The notes: generated by a model from the letters alone, not told the origin. 64,000 bases of DNA from Bradyrhizobium erythrophlei (GCF_900129505.1 NZ_LT670818.1:1-64000); one strand, 5' to 3'. Counted from the first letter of the stretch, positions 43,919-53,400 are shown. Numbers and translations: made by a program.

Positions 43919-45025
43919 TCATCCCGTCAGTTTGATCAGCGTAAGGCTGAAGGCCGCAATGAACAAGAAGGCGAAGGCGCCGAGCAAAGCCGGCCGAAGG
44001 CCGCGCGATGCCAGTTTGCCGATGTCGGTTTCCAGTCCCATCGCGGCCAACGCGACCGACAGCAGAAAGGTCGTCGCAGCGACGATCCATGCCCTGGCGT
44101 CGGGCGGAATCGCAACCAGGCTGTTGATCCCGACCATGGCGACAAATCCGAGCACGAACCACGGCAGCGGCGGAAGCGCCGACGGCTTGCCTGCTTCCGG
44201 TGTTCGGCGTTTCGTGCCGCGCGCCGCCATGAAGCCGATCGCAATGACCATTGGCGCAAGCAGCATCACGCGCGATAATTTCGCGATCGTTCCAAACTCG
44301 CCGGCTTTTTGTCCATCCTGGAATGCCACGGCGACAACCTGCGCGATCTCGTGGATCGATGCGCCGGCCCAGAGCCCGAAGCTCTGGGGGTCGAGATGCA
44401 CGAGACCGCGGAGAAGCGGATAGCTGAACATCGCCACCGAGCCGAAGACGGTGACGCAGGCGACCGAATAGGCGACGTCTTCGTCGTCGGCATTGGTGAC
44501 GGTATTGGTGGCAATCACCGCCGACGCGCCGCAGATCGAGGTCCCGGCCGCGATCAGCTGCGCGAGTTTCGGCGCGACGCCGAGCCATTTCCCGGTCCAG
44601 ATGGTGAAGGCGAAAGTGGCAAGCACCGACGCAGCGATGATCCCGAGGCCCCGGCCGCCGATCTCGATGACCTGGCTTGCCGTCAATTGAAGGCCGAGCA
44701 GGATGATGGCGAGACGAAGCAGCCGCCGCAGACCGAAGGTCACGCCCCGCTTGGCCCACGCCGCCGTGCCGACGATGTTGTGGTAGGCGATCCCGATCAC
44801 CATCGACAGGATCAGCGGGCTGAACGTCGTCATCCCTGGCAGCATTCGAATTGCGAATGACGTTCCCGCCACCAGCGAGGTGAGCAAAAGGCCCGGCAGA
44901 ATGCTGTGCACGCCGCGGGCCGGCCATCGCTGAGCGGCGGCTGGCGCGCGGGCGGCGTGGTTTAACGGTTCGGCTGCGTTGCTGGCTGAGATCAGGGTCA
45001 CGAGCTGGCTCCATCTGGCTTCCAA
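43919..45025 (-). CDS. YeiH/PSE-family membrane exporter
   Basis: A 368-residue protein with about ten helices, of the putative sulfate exporter (UPF0324, YeiH) family. Marker segments are [51 protein letters not shown] (conserved SICGxSA) and [17 protein letters not shown]. Family members are linked to sulfite, taurine or related sulfur-compound export but remain weakly characterised. It is the first gene of an operon with lysR, and a 31-bp inverted-repeat site lies 45-75 bases upstream. Confidence 0.9.
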   Translation of the reverse strand: MEARWSQLVTLISASNAAEPLNHAARAPAAAQRWPARGVHSILPGLLLTSLVAGTSFAIRMLPGMTTFSPLILSMVIGIAYHNIVGTAAWAKRGVTFGLRRLLRLAIILLGLQLTASQVIEIGGRGLGIIAASVLATFAFTIWTGKWLGVAPKLAQLIAAGTSICGASAVIATNTVTNADDEDVAYSVACVTVFGSVAMFSYPLLRGLVHLDPQSFGLWAGASIHEIAQVVAVAFQDGQKAGEFGTIAKLSRVMLLAPMVIAIGFMAARGTKRRTPEAGKPSALPPLPWFVLGFVAMVGINSLVAIPPDARAWIVAATTFLLSVALAAMGLETDIGKLASRGLRPALLGAFAFLFIAAFSLTLIKLTG

Positions 45026-45069
45026 CCCACTATCGCGGTGCTCGCTACATCAATCCAACAGATAATAAG

Positions 45070-45100
45070 CGTCAAATCAATCGATTTTATAGATTTGACG
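45070..45100. promoter_or_regulatory. Perfect 9-bp inverted repeat, candidate LysR operator
   Basis: CGTCAAATC and GATTTGACG flank the A+T-rich spacer AATCGATTTTATA, 45 bases upstream of the exporter start. Symmetry and size match LysR-type binding regions. Confidence 0.6.
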
Positions 45101-45255
45101 TTCCGGCCTTCGCAGTGGCCGCTCGACGCCATCAATCATCGAAGGCATCGATCATAACGAACGAAATTATCCGTTGGAACGATCGGCGGGCGACGCCCAC
45201 CTTGAACGGAAGAAACGATCAACCCCGATCGCAAAAGCCGAACAGGAGTTCCGCC

Positions 45256-45522
45256 ATGACCCATACTGCTTCCAGAACCAACGCAATCCATTTCAAAACG
45301 ATAGCCGGAGCATGTGCGGTCGCCGCCGTGCTGTTGGCCGGTTCGCCGGCGTTCGCGACACAGCTGGCGCGCCATGACGCCCACTGCGCCGCCTGCAGGC
45401 AGGACGCGGAGCCCCGCGATCACCGGCCATTCGGCACCAGCCCGTCGCATGAGATCGATGCGCCGCGTTTGAACCGGCACGCCACGCACCATGATTGGCC
45501 GGCCAACATGATCCTGGGATAA
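45256..45522 (+). CDS. Small exported His-rich protein
   Basis: Eighty-eight residues. The ATG at 45256 follows AGGAG. The signal peptide includes IAGACAVAAVLLAGSPAFA; the mature part has HDAHCAACRQDAEPRDHRP, with CAAC next to histidines, and several more His (RHATHHDW). It could bind metal or haem-like ligands, but CAACR is not a cytochrome c motif (no His after the second Cys). No family known to me. Confidence 0.65.
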   Translation: MTHTASRTNAIHFKTIAGACAVAAVLLAGSPAFATQLARHDAHCAACRQDAEPRDHRPFGTSPSHEIDAPRLNRHATHHDWPANMILG

Positions 45523-45666
45523 CCCCGGCGGATCGATACAGCGCGCGACCGGAATGCCCCGGACGATCGCCGGTCCACCTCGGATTTCATTCGCTTTTTA
45601 GCGAATACAGATACCGGGATTTAAAGCCGCAGAGAGCAGAATCCTCGCTTTCAGTCAGGGGCATTC

Positions 45667-45921
45667 ATGATCGACGAAAAAGTGAAAATCAAATGCACGA
45701 AATGCTCGCAGGTCTTCCGGGAACGGGCGCAAAGGATCCGCAACGGATTCCAGACCAATTGCCAGCACTGCAATCGGCTGATTACGTTTGATGTCAGTTC
45801 GGAAGATCGAAATATCCGCCGCGCCCTCATGAGCGCCAAGGAGATACGAGCGACGCTGGAAGCGCGGCCCAAGGCCGAAAGCGTGCCGCAAGCCTCGGCC
45901 GGCGATCGCAGCCAGTTCTAG
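45667..45921 (+). CDS. Small zinc-ribbon protein (MJ0042-like)
   Basis: Eighty-four residues. Two CxxC pairs, IKCTKCSQVFRERAQRI and TNCQHCNRLITFD, make a four-Cys zinc ribbon near the N-terminus; the remainder is helical and charged with a low-complexity end. The gene has no evident partner. Such short ribbons may bind DNA, RNA or protein. Confidence 0.7.
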   Translation: MIDEKVKIKCTKCSQVFRERAQRIRNGFQTNCQHCNRLITFDVSSEDRNIRRALMSAKEIRATLEARPKAESVPQASAGDRSQF

Positions 45922-45975
45922 ATTGCCGCTGCCTTTCGTTTTCTTTGGCCTTGCACGAACGGCTGCCAGGATCGC

Positions 45976-46731
45976 CTAATGCAGGATCTGGCCGATAGCC
46001 CGCTCATTTCCGCGCGCGGCGCCCCCCGAGGCAGATGACGCGCCCGAGTAACGTTCGACACCATCGCGATCGATCAGAAATATCGGGCGGTAATAATCCC
46101 GCACCTGCTGGTCCCCGGCCATGGCCATATGCAGATTGTCCAGCATGAGCCAATTGCCATCGAGCCGCGCTGCGACAACGGCGTGGTCCTCGTCCCGGAC
46201 GTCGTCCCGCAGGATGACGATCCGAAGGTCATCGGCGGAAACCCCTGCTTCCTGGAGCGCGACGAATTTTGCGATCGCGTAATCTTCGCAGTCGCCGGCG
46301 CCCCTGGCGAAGGTGGCGAGCGGCGGGCTCCAGACATCCTCGGCACCATAGAGCGCCAAATCGCTCATCGGCTTGACGGTGAGATTGATCGCGCGGTTGA
46401 TCTCGCCCAGTCGGGCGCGACCCTGCAGGTTTCGCGCGCCGTCGACAATCGCCAGAAATCGAAGCGCTGTCCGCGATCGACAGGACGCACGGTCCTGGTC
46501 GCAAAGCCTTAGCACTCGCCGGTCATCGTCAACTTCGTGTTCAACGTCGAGCCACTTCTCCAGCAGCGTGCCCGTGGTCACCCTCGAGGTCGAAAGCCCG
46601 AATGGTTGATCGGCCCGGTCGACCGATGAAACCGGCGTTCCGGCCATCAGTTCCGTCGGCGGAAAGATCAGAGACAATCCCCACGCAAACAATACAGCAT
46701 GCCAGGCGCTGCGAGCTACAACTCTCCACAT
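45976..46731 (-). CDS. Bacterial transglutaminase-like cysteine proteinase (BTLCP)
   Basis: A 251-residue exported protein of the BTLCP/DUF920 type, related to the LapG periplasmic protease. It has a signal peptide (WHAVLFAWGLSLIFPPTELMAG) and the triad: Cys in FARGAGDCEDYAIAKF, His in RDEDHAVVAARL, Asp in NWLMLDNLHMAM. AGGGAA precedes the ATG at 46731. LapG-type members cleave adhesins when c-di-GMP falls; this one has no LapD-like or adhesin gene beside it, so the target is unknown. A 15-bp tandem repeat lies 30-88 bases upstream of its start. Confidence 0.85.
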   Translation of the reverse strand: MWRVVARSAWHAVLFAWGLSLIFPPTELMAGTPVSSVDRADQPFGLSTSRVTTGTLLEKWLDVEHEVDDDRRVLRLCDQDRASCRSRTALRFLAIVDGARNLQGRARLGEINRAINLTVKPMSDLALYGAEDVWSPPLATFARGAGDCEDYAIAKFVALQEAGVSADDLRIVILRDDVRDEDHAVVAARLDGNWLMLDNLHMAMAGDQQVRDYYRPIFLIDRDGVERYSGASSASGGAARGNERAIGQILH

Positions 46732-46760
46732 GCGGTTCCCTGAGCATCTTTCGCCTCGAC

Positions 46761-46819
46761 CAAGTCTTGCGATGACAAGTCTTGCAGTCACAAGCTTGCA
46801 GTCACAAGTTTTGCGGTCA
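46761..46819. repeat. Four tandem 14-15-bp repeats in the BTLCP upstream region
   Basis: Consecutive units CAAGTCTTGCGATGA, CAAGTCTTGCAGTCA, CAAGCTTGCAGTCA (one base shorter) and CAAGTTTTGCGGTCA. They may be operator sites or a simple slippage-prone array. Confidence 0.75.
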
Positions 46820-47193
46820 CCGGCAAGGAACGAAACGACTTCCGGCCGCCATGCGTTCACAACAAGCGTTGATGCCGAACGACACGGAATGGTGAAACGG
46901 CCCGAACAATCCACCGCTTGCGCTTCAGTCGACTCTGAAGGCAAGCGCGTCAACGGGGGCCGAATTTCCAGTTAATGACAAATCCAGTTCATCCAACTAT
47001 TCCTGAGCGAAAATCGGGTTCGCCTGATCAACACCCCGTGTTCGATTCATGATCGCAGCCAACCTGGACGCGCGATCAAGGTCGTCAGCATATCCCAACA
47101 GGATAAATCGATGTCGGCGTGCGATTTGATAAGACAAACCCGCGGCAACTGCCGATTTTCGTAGCGGTTCAGCGTTGGCTCGGAGTATCCGGA
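46820..47193. other. Gap before the peroxidase-like gene
   Basis: No convincing gene. It contains leaders of both flanking divergent genes; the extension to a GTG at 47119 is possible for the rightward one. Confidence 0.5.
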
Positions 47194-48675
47194 GTGAAGA
47201 CACACCGCGCGTTCTTGACGGTCGCGGCGGCCATGTTGACCTCCACGCTCATTGCGCTGGGGCCGAAGGCGGAGGAGGCGCCAAGCTCAAGGCTCTCGCC
47301 TCAGGCGTTGCAGGAAATTGCGCAGGTCGAGGCTGAAATCGACCGCATCGAAGCGCAGGCGATCGAACGACTCGCAGCGCCGCCGGACAACCAGGTCCAG
47401 CAAATCGAGTTGCTCGGCAAGTTGATGCTGTACGACAAGGAGTTGTCAGTCCATCGCAACGAGGCCTGTGCCTTCTGCCACACGCCCGAGACGGGCTTTA
47501 CCGGTCCGGTGTCGGAACTGAACCGCACGACCGGCTCCTATCCCGGGTCGGTGCGCACGCGATTCAGCGATCGCAAGCCGCAAACGCACGCCTACGCACC
47601 GCTGTCGCCGGTGTTGCATTACAATTCCGGGCAAGGTGATCTTGTCGGCGGCAATTTCTGGGACATGCGGGCGACCGGACGCCGGCTTGGCAACCCGGCC
47701 GCCGAACAGGCGCAGGGTCCGCCGACCAACCCGGTGGAAATGGGCCTGCCCGATATCGCCTGCGCGGTCTATCGCGCCTCGCAGCGGCCTTACCGCGCCA
47801 TGTTCGAAGGCATATGGGGACCGCAGAGCTTCGCGATTGGCTGGCCGGGCGACGTGGAGAACGTCTGCAACCGGCCCGGGCCCCCGAAAGCCGGCGATCC
47901 GTCGCCGGTTCATCTGAGTCCGCTCGATCGCGGCCGGGCCGGCACCACCTTCGATCAGATGGCACAGTCAATCGCCGGCTATGAGGCTTCCGCCGAGGTG
48001 ACGTCGTTCAGCTCGAAGTTCGACGCGGTGCGCGCGAAGAAGGCGCAGTTCACGGCGCAGGAGCAACAGGGATACGACCTGTTCCGCGGCAAGGCGCGAT
48101 GCAACGAATGCCACCGCGATGGCGGACCCGGCGAGGACCCGCTGTTCACCGATTTCACGGCCAGCAACATCGGAACTCCTGCCAATCCGAGGCTGCCCTA
48201 CTATGCGGAAAATCAGCCCGACGCTTTGGGCTATGCGGCAAACCCGGACGGGCCGTCATTCGTCGATGGCGGTGTCGGCGGATTTCTCAACCAGAAACAC
48301 CTGCTGAGCGAGCCCTCCGCGGTGGATGCGCGATGGCTCGGACTGGCGCCGGACAACCAGGCGCGATTTCAGGTGCCTACCTTGCGCAACGTCGACAAGC
48401 GGCCGTATCCGGCTTTCGTCAAGGCCTATGGGCATAATGGGTATTTCACGAGCCTCAAGCAGATCGTGCATTTCTACAACACCCGCGATGTGCTGCCGCG
48501 ATGTCAGCCGCATGACTCGGGCGAAGGCACGACATGCTGGCCCGCGCCGGAGTCGACGCAAAACATGAACAGCAGCAAGGTCGGGCACCTTGGCCTGTCG
48601 GAGGCGGAGGAGGATGCGATCGTGAGCTTCATGCAGACGCTGACGGACGGTTTTATGCCGCTTGATCGGCCGTAG
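47194..48675 (+). CDS. Di-haem cytochrome c peroxidase-like protein (CcpA/MauG family)
   Basis: Periplasmic protein with two CxxCH haem sites: CAFCH at residues 92-96 and a second, CNECH, about 200 residues later in FRGKARCNECHRDGG. The domain order and LSPLDRG, FQVPTLRNVDKRPYPAFVKAYGHNGYFTSLKQIVHFYNTRD (in parts) match the family. Such proteins reduce hydrogen peroxide or oxidise other substrates. I prefer the GTG at 47194 because it begins a signal peptide (KTHRAFLTVAAAMLTSTLIALG); a GTG at 47119 would add 25 residues. It stands alone. Confidence 0.88.
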   Translation: MKTHRAFLTVAAAMLTSTLIALGPKAEEAPSSRLSPQALQEIAQVEAEIDRIEAQAIERLAAPPDNQVQQIELLGKLMLYDKELSVHRNEACAFCHTPETGFTGPVSELNRTTGSYPGSVRTRFSDRKPQTHAYAPLSPVLHYNSGQGDLVGGNFWDMRATGRRLGNPAAEQAQGPPTNPVEMGLPDIACAVYRASQRPYRAMFEGIWGPQSFAIGWPGDVENVCNRPGPPKAGDPSPVHLSPLDRGRAGTTFDQMAQSIAGYEASAEVTSFSSKFDAVRAKKAQFTAQEQQGYDLFRGKARCNECHRDGGPGEDPLFTDFTASNIGTPANPRLPYYAENQPDALGYAANPDGPSFVDGGVGGFLNQKHLLSEPSAVDARWLGLAPDNQARFQVPTLRNVDKRPYPAFVKAYGHNGYFTSLKQIVHFYNTRDVLPRCQPHDSGEGTTCWPAPESTQNMNSSKVGHLGLSEAEEDAIVSFMQTLTDGFMPLDRP

Positions 48676-48690
48676 GCCGCAACACTCCCT

Positions 48691-49617
48691 CTAGCGCACG
48701 GGCATCGGCGGCCGCGGCACCGCTGCCAACTCCGGATCGCCCAGCGTCTGGGTCGTGGCTTGCGGTAACGGCTCAACCTGTCGCGGCGCGTAAGGTGGCG
48801 CCGCTGGCGGCGGCAACGCCGGGTAGGCTGCGGCTTGTGGTGGCGGAGGAAGCGGCGGCATCGGCCTGCGCACCCGTGTGGCGGCCGGCCGTGGCGGAAG
48901 CGCTGCCAGCCTCGGCCGCAGGTTCGGCTCGGAAGGTTTGGCTTCAGAAGCTTTGGCTTCGGAAGCTTTGGCAAGCTCGCGGGACATCTGCTGCTGGCCG
49001 GCCTTGAGATCCTCGATGCTGGCTTTGAGCTGCTCGATCTGCTGTCCCGCGCTTGCAAGATCGCGCGCCATCGAACGAATCTGCTCCGCCGGGTCGGCCG
49101 ATGGGGCAGCCGCGGTCGGTGCTGTGGCTTCAGGCGTGGCCGGAGCCGGAGGGGCCGGCTGCGCAGGTGTCGGGTCCGCCGTGGCAGCCTCGACGGCAGG
49201 TGGAGTCGGCTGCTCCGCCAGCGCCGGCTTTTCCAGCGACAAAATCAAAGCAAGGACGCGCTGCGGCACCCACGGCGCGATCGTCGATTTGGCCTCTTCG
49301 CCGTAAGCCTGCCAGGCGAAGGCGGCGGCCCAGGCGCCAACCGCCAACAGTAACGCCGCCTTGAAGGCGCGGGCCGCTCGCCCGCGGCCCCCGCCATCGC
49401 TGACGGCAGAAGGACGAAATGTCGTATCGACCGGTGGAACCGTGGCGCCCGCATGAACGTCGGATCCCGGACGGATCTGTGAATTGGACGGCTGACGCAT
49501 CGTGCGCGCCAGCCTGGAAAGCTCTTCCTCAGTGGGCACGACCAGGGCCACATCGGGCGCGACCACCAGCACGTCGTGCGGATCGTCGTTTAGTTTCTGA
49601 TTCTGCGTGGATTGCAT
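48691..49617 (-). CDS. Pro/Ala-rich membrane-anchored hypothetical protein
   Basis: A 308-residue protein: cytosolic N-terminus, one helix (AALLLAVGAWAAAFAWQAYG), then a Pro/Ala linker, a short coiled coil (IRSMARDLASAGQQIEQLKASIEDLKAG), the repeat KASEAKASEAKPSEP and a proline-rich C-terminus. This architecture is a frequent Bradyrhizobium protein of unknown function, possibly an envelope-spanning structural factor. ATG at 49617 has an AGTGAGTACGGAG leader. Confidence 0.7.
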   Translation of the reverse strand: MQSTQNQKLNDDPHDVLVVAPDVALVVPTEEELSRLARTMRQPSNSQIRPGSDVHAGATVPPVDTTFRPSAVSDGGGRGRAARAFKAALLLAVGAWAAAFAWQAYGEEAKSTIAPWVPQRVLALILSLEKPALAEQPTPPAVEAATADPTPAQPAPPAPATPEATAPTAAAPSADPAEQIRSMARDLASAGQQIEQLKASIEDLKAGQQQMSRELAKASEAKASEAKPSEPNLRPRLAALPPRPAATRVRRPMPPLPPPPQAAAYPALPPPAAPPYAPRQVEPLPQATTQTLGDPELAAVPRPPMPVR

Positions 49618-49874
49618 TGGCGCTCCGTACTCACTGCAACGTCGCCGCAGCGCGGCGGCCGGGCGGATTTACGCTCGATCAATGACTTCCCCTCCCAACC
49701 CTTCACCCGGATTTGACCAAAGCAAGGCGGCACGGTGGAGAGGTTGAGGCCGCTTGCGGCGGTAGCGCTTCGGGAACCCACGCCGCAACAAAGTTCCAGC
49801 CCTCGGCCCTAGCCAAGGTCAAATTCCCTTGGGCCCCTCGGTCCAATCCGCTCGGTTGGCGGTGCTGCGACCAG

Positions 49875-50837
49875 TTACTGCGAAGACTTCTTTGCCTTGG
49901 CCTTCTTTTTTGCCTTGGCCTTCTTTCGCCCCTTGCCCTCATTCTCCAGCGCCTCGCGCACCTGCTTGAATTCCTTCAGCGACGCCTTGTCGGCGTGCGG
50001 AAAATGCAGATCGAGGTTTTCGAGCGCACTGACGATGGCGGAACCTATCACCACCCGGGCGAACCATTTGTGATCGGCCGGCACGACGTACCACGGCGCC
50101 AGCGTCGTCGACGTATGCCGGACGATGTCCTGGTACACGGCCATGTATCTCGGCCACAGCGCGCGCTCGCTGATATCGTTCATCGAGAACTTCCAGTTCT
50201 TCGAGGGCTGATCCAGCCGGTCGAGAAAGCGCTGGCGCTGCTCCTGCCCGGAGACGTTGAGGAAGAATTTCAGGATCACCGTACCGTTGCGCAAGAGGTA
50301 GCGCTCGATCGCGCAAATGTCCTCGAACCGGTCGCGCCAGATGTTCTTGGTGACCAGTTTGGGCGGGATCTTCTCTTCGGCGAGTAATTCCGGATGCACG
50401 CGCGTTACCAGGCATTCCTCGTAATAGGAACGGTTGAAGATGCCGATGCGGCCGCGCCCCGGCAGCGCGATCATGGCGCGCCACATGAAATCGTGGTCCA
50501 GTTCGTGCGAGGTCGGCTGCTTGAACGAATGGACCTCGCAGCCCTGCGGATTGACGCCCTCGAAGATGCTCTTGATGGCGCTGTCCTTGCCCGACGCGTC
50601 CATGCCTTGCAGGATCACCAGCAGTGACCAGCGATCCTGCGGGTAAAGCTTTTCCTGGAAATCGTTCAGCCGCTGCCGGTTGGCTTCGAGAATTTTTTCG
50701 GCCTTGTCCTTGTCGAGGCCGCCCTTCTCGTCGGTCTTGTGCGACCGCAGATGGAACTTGCCGGCTCCGTCGAAGCGGAACGGCGCGACAAGGGGCTTCA
50801 GCTCGGCGGCCAGCGACGGCGAAGGCTTCTTGCTCAT
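49875..50837 (-). CDS. ppk2: Polyphosphate kinase 2 family protein (PPK2_rel/class III-like)
   Basis: A 320-residue single-domain polyphosphate kinase. Walker A is GMDASGKDS (78-86), lid/Walker B around GIFNRSYYEECLVTRVHPE, and FKQPTSHELDHDFMWR is typical of the class III-like branch, which can phosphorylate AMP and ADP. The C-terminus is a lysine/alanine tail (RKKAKAKKKAKAKKSSQ). The ATG at 50837 was used; a TTG 24 bases upstream is possible. It differs from the PPK2 at 7590-8390 in length and motif, so the strain has at least two classes. Confidence 0.9.
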   Translation of the reverse strand: MSKKPSPSLAAELKPLVAPFRFDGAGKFHLRSHKTDEKGGLDKDKAEKILEANRQRLNDFQEKLYPQDRWSLLVILQGMDASGKDSAIKSIFEGVNPQGCEVHSFKQPTSHELDHDFMWRAMIALPGRGRIGIFNRSYYEECLVTRVHPELLAEEKIPPKLVTKNIWRDRFEDICAIERYLLRNGTVILKFFLNVSGQEQRQRFLDRLDQPSKNWKFSMNDISERALWPRYMAVYQDIVRHTSTTLAPWYVVPADHKWFARVVIGSAIVSALENLDLHFPHADKASLKEFKQVREALENEGKGRKKAKAKKKAKAKKSSQ

Positions 50838-50960
50838 GACGACGGAGGGCTCCGGTTCCAATACTCAAACGGTATATGGCGTTAACGCTCGGTGCCAGAC
50901 GGAGTTCGTTATTGCAAGCGGGCGTGGCCCGGATGGAGCCAACGGGGCTACAGGCTGCCG

Positions 50961-51659
50961 CTATGTTGCGAATTGGTTCTCGAAAAACGCGGTCACGAAA
51001 CGCGGCATTGCCGCGGTAAGATCACGCGTCGCGCGCACCAGATGGATCGCGGAAAGTTCGGGCCGGTCCTGCCGGGCCAGATTGGCCTCGATCCGGGCGC
51101 GTAGCGCTTCGCCGGCAAGATCGATATCCAATATCCGGATCATCGCGAGCGCGCTGCCCGAGACCACGCAGTCCCAATGCGCATGGGGGCGATAGTCCGC
51201 CGGCGTAAGACCGGTTTCCTCCTCGATCTCGCGGGCGATGCTGCCGGCGATATCGACCGCGTCGCCCCTGATGTCGTCGGGATCGGGCGTGCCGCCCGGA
51301 AAATAGATGCGCCCGGCATTGGCGGTGTGCTGGCCCATTTCGCCGAGCACGAACGCGCCGTCGGAGCAGCGCAGCGCACCCATCCCGAAACCGTTGAAAA
51401 CGCCGGCGTCGGGAAAGCCCCAGTCGCGCCACGCCAGGAAGCTCGCGAAATCGGTTTCGAAATAGCTGGCGCGCAAGCGCCCGGCGGTGAAGACGGGATC
51501 GCGCCCCAGCAGCACGCGGCCGTTCCAGATCGGCCTTTCCTGCTGCTTTATGGCGAAATGCGCCGATATCTCGGCGCGCCGCTCGTCCGCGAACGGCCAC
51601 GGCCGCGGCACAAATCCCAGATCGAGCGCCGTGACGCGATGAATGACCGACTGCGTCAT
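50961..51659 (-). CDS. NUDIX hydrolase
   Basis: A 232-residue phosphohydrolase. The core of the Nudix box, AREIEEETGL, is intact, but the leading G and E of the 23-residue box are not at their usual places (GGTPDPDDIRGDAVDIAGSI precedes it), as in a subfamily of nucleoside-diphosphate-linked hydrolases. The N-terminal 100 residues (VLLGRDPVFTAGRLRASYF) are specific. Its ATG is 15 bases after the stop of the binding-protein gene, so they are probably co-transcribed although the functional link is unclear. Confidence 0.82.
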   Translation of the reverse strand: MTQSVIHRVTALDLGFVPRPWPFADERRAEISAHFAIKQQERPIWNGRVLLGRDPVFTAGRLRASYFETDFASFLAWRDWGFPDAGVFNGFGMGALRCSDGAFVLGEMGQHTANAGRIYFPGGTPDPDDIRGDAVDIAGSIAREIEEETGLTPADYRPHAHWDCVVSGSALAMIRILDIDLAGEALRARIEANLARQDRPELSAIHLVRATRDLTAAMPRFVTAFFENQFAT

Positions 51660-51674
51660 GCCGCCCGATCGGAT

Positions 51675-52703
51675 TTACTTGGCATTCATCCCCGTCGTCT
51701 TCTTGGCCTGCTCGACGAATTTGTTGGTGAAGGTCTTGCTGACGTCGACATTGGCTTTTGCGACCTCGGGCGAACTCTCGCTGAACACCGCGAGCACGGC
51801 ATCGGCGCCCTTCGGATCCATCTTGCCGGTTTCCGAATACATCGGGATCGTGTTCTTGAGGGCGGCGAGATAGAGCTCCTTGTTCTTGCCGACCATCTCC
51901 GGCGGCATCTTCGCCATGATGTCCTCGGGCGAATGCGCGTGAATCCAGGCGAGCGTGTTCAGCATCGCGTCGGTCAGCGCCTGCACCTCCTTGTCGTGGG
52001 AAGCGACCCATGCCGCCGTCGAGTAGAGCGCGCCGCCCGGATATTCGCCACCGAACACGCCGAGCGTATCCTTCTGCGTGCGGGTATCGGAGAGGATTTG
52101 CAGGTCCGGATGGCTGCCCTGCAGCACGGTGACCGAGGGATCGAGCATCACTGCGGCGTCGATCTGGCCCTGCTCCATCGCCGCGACCGCGGTCGCGCCG
52201 AGACCGACGCCGATCACGGAGGTGCCGGCCGGATCGAGGCCGTTTTTCTTCAGCAGATATTTGAGGAAGAAATCAGTCGATGAACCCGGCGCGCTGACGC
52301 CGACTTTCTTGCCGGCGAGGTCCTTGATCGATTTGATCTCGCCATTGTGCGAGGGCGCAACGACCAGGACGAGGCCGGGGTAGCGGTCGTAAACCACGAA
52401 CGCGACCAGCTCCTGCTTCTTGGCGGCAAGATTGACGCAGTGGTCGAAATAGCCGGAAACCACGTCGGCGCTGCCGCCGAGCACGGCCTTGAGCGCGTCC
52501 GAGCCGCCCTTGAGATCGACCAGCTCGACGGCGAGGCCCGCATGGTCGAATTCGCCGAGCTGTTGTGCGAGCACAGTCGGCAGATAGCACAGGCAGGCGC
52601 CGCCCCCGACCGCCACGGTGATCTTGGTTTGCGCTGCGGCAAACCCCGATGTCAGCGTCAAAGCCAGCAGCGCGCCGGCCAGTCGGCCCACTAGTTTCCG
52701 CAT
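51675..52703 (-). CDS. Nitrate/sulfonate/taurine-type ABC substrate-binding protein
   Basis: A 342-residue periplasmic binding protein (NMT1/SsuA-like). The start MRKLVGRLAGALLALTLTSGFAAA follows GGAGG. IGVGLGATAVAAMEQGQIDAAVMLDPS and the TDFFLKYLLKKNGLDP region are typical. It is on the same strand as the ATPase and permease genes at 53492-55128 but separated from them by the cupin gene on the opposite strand, so transcription is separate. The pair of cysteines in GGGACLCYLPTVL is unusual. Ligand uncertain. Confidence 0.9.
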   Translation of the reverse strand: MRKLVGRLAGALLALTLTSGFAAAQTKITVAVGGGACLCYLPTVLAQQLGEFDHAGLAVELVDLKGGSDALKAVLGGSADVVSGYFDHCVNLAAKKQELVAFVVYDRYPGLVLVVAPSHNGEIKSIKDLAGKKVGVSAPGSSTDFFLKYLLKKNGLDPAGTSVIGVGLGATAVAAMEQGQIDAAVMLDPSVTVLQGSHPDLQILSDTRTQKDTLGVFGGEYPGGALYSTAAWVASHDKEVQALTDAMLNTLAWIHAHSPEDIMAKMPPEMVGKNKELYLAALKNTIPMYSETGKMDPKGADAVLAVFSESSPEVAKANVDVSKTFTNKFVEQAKKTTGMNAK

Positions 52704-52930
52704 GATTTCCTCCGTTGGCTGGCGCCAACATAATGCAGCGCACACGGAATGAGAAGGCGACTTTGGTCGCCGGGGCGCCTGCTCTGAACATCGGGCCGGC
52801 TTTTATTCCACCGCTACCGCATGATTTTTTCGGCCGAACGCGCGGGGCTGAATTGTTCGCGCGCTGGCCAAGTACCGATTCGCGACATAGCATCCCGCAC
52901 GCAAAAAAATGCCAACTGGGAGGACCTTCC

Positions 52931-53383
52931 ATGAATCGCATCGCCACGACTCTGACCATTGCTGCCGCATTCGCCGCCGGCTGTGCCGTGACCCATCTGA
53001 TGCAGCCCGCCCGCGCCGCCAGCGAAAATATCACGGCGCAGATCATCCACACCCAGGACGTTTCCGGCGATGCGCTCGGCCCGGCAAACGCCGGCGGAAT
53101 GCATTCCAAGATGTATGTTTCCGCCGACGGCGCCACCGTCTCGATCCAGGACGGCAATGTCGGCAAGCACATGCATCCCAACGCCAACGAGATCCAGTAC
53201 ATCCTCGAAGGCACCGGAACGATCTGGCTCGGCGACAAGGAAGTGCAGGTCAAGCCCGGCGACCTCATCGTCATCCCCCACGGGACCGCGCATGGCGGCA
53301 CCAAGCCGGATGGACGCCCGCTGAAAGCCATCGCCATCAAGACGCCGCCGCAGACGCCGGATGATGTCAAGATGCTGGACTGA
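52931..53383 (+). CDS. Exported cupin-domain protein
   Basis: A 150-residue protein with signal-like N-terminus (MNRIATTLTIAAAFAAGCAVTHLM) and one cupin domain: motif 1 GKHMHPNANEIQYILEGTGTI (H, H, E ligands) and motif 2 PGDLIVIPHGTAHGG with a further His. It may bind a metal and act on a small substrate. GGGAGGA precedes the ATG. It is inserted, on the plus strand, between the binding-protein and permease genes of an ABC system, so a function in the same pathway is possible. Confidence 0.8.
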   Translation: MNRIATTLTIAAAFAAGCAVTHLMQPARAASENITAQIIHTQDVSGDALGPANAGGMHSKMYVSADGATVSIQDGNVGKHMHPNANEIQYILEGTGTIWLGDKEVQVKPGDLIVIPHGTAHGGTKPDGRPLKAIAIKTPPQTPDDVKMLD

Positions 53384-53400
53384 GGGCGACCCTTCACACT

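Noticed and set aside
45256-45522. Cytochrome c
   Set aside because: The CAACR sequence lacks the His after the second Cys needed for haem attachment.
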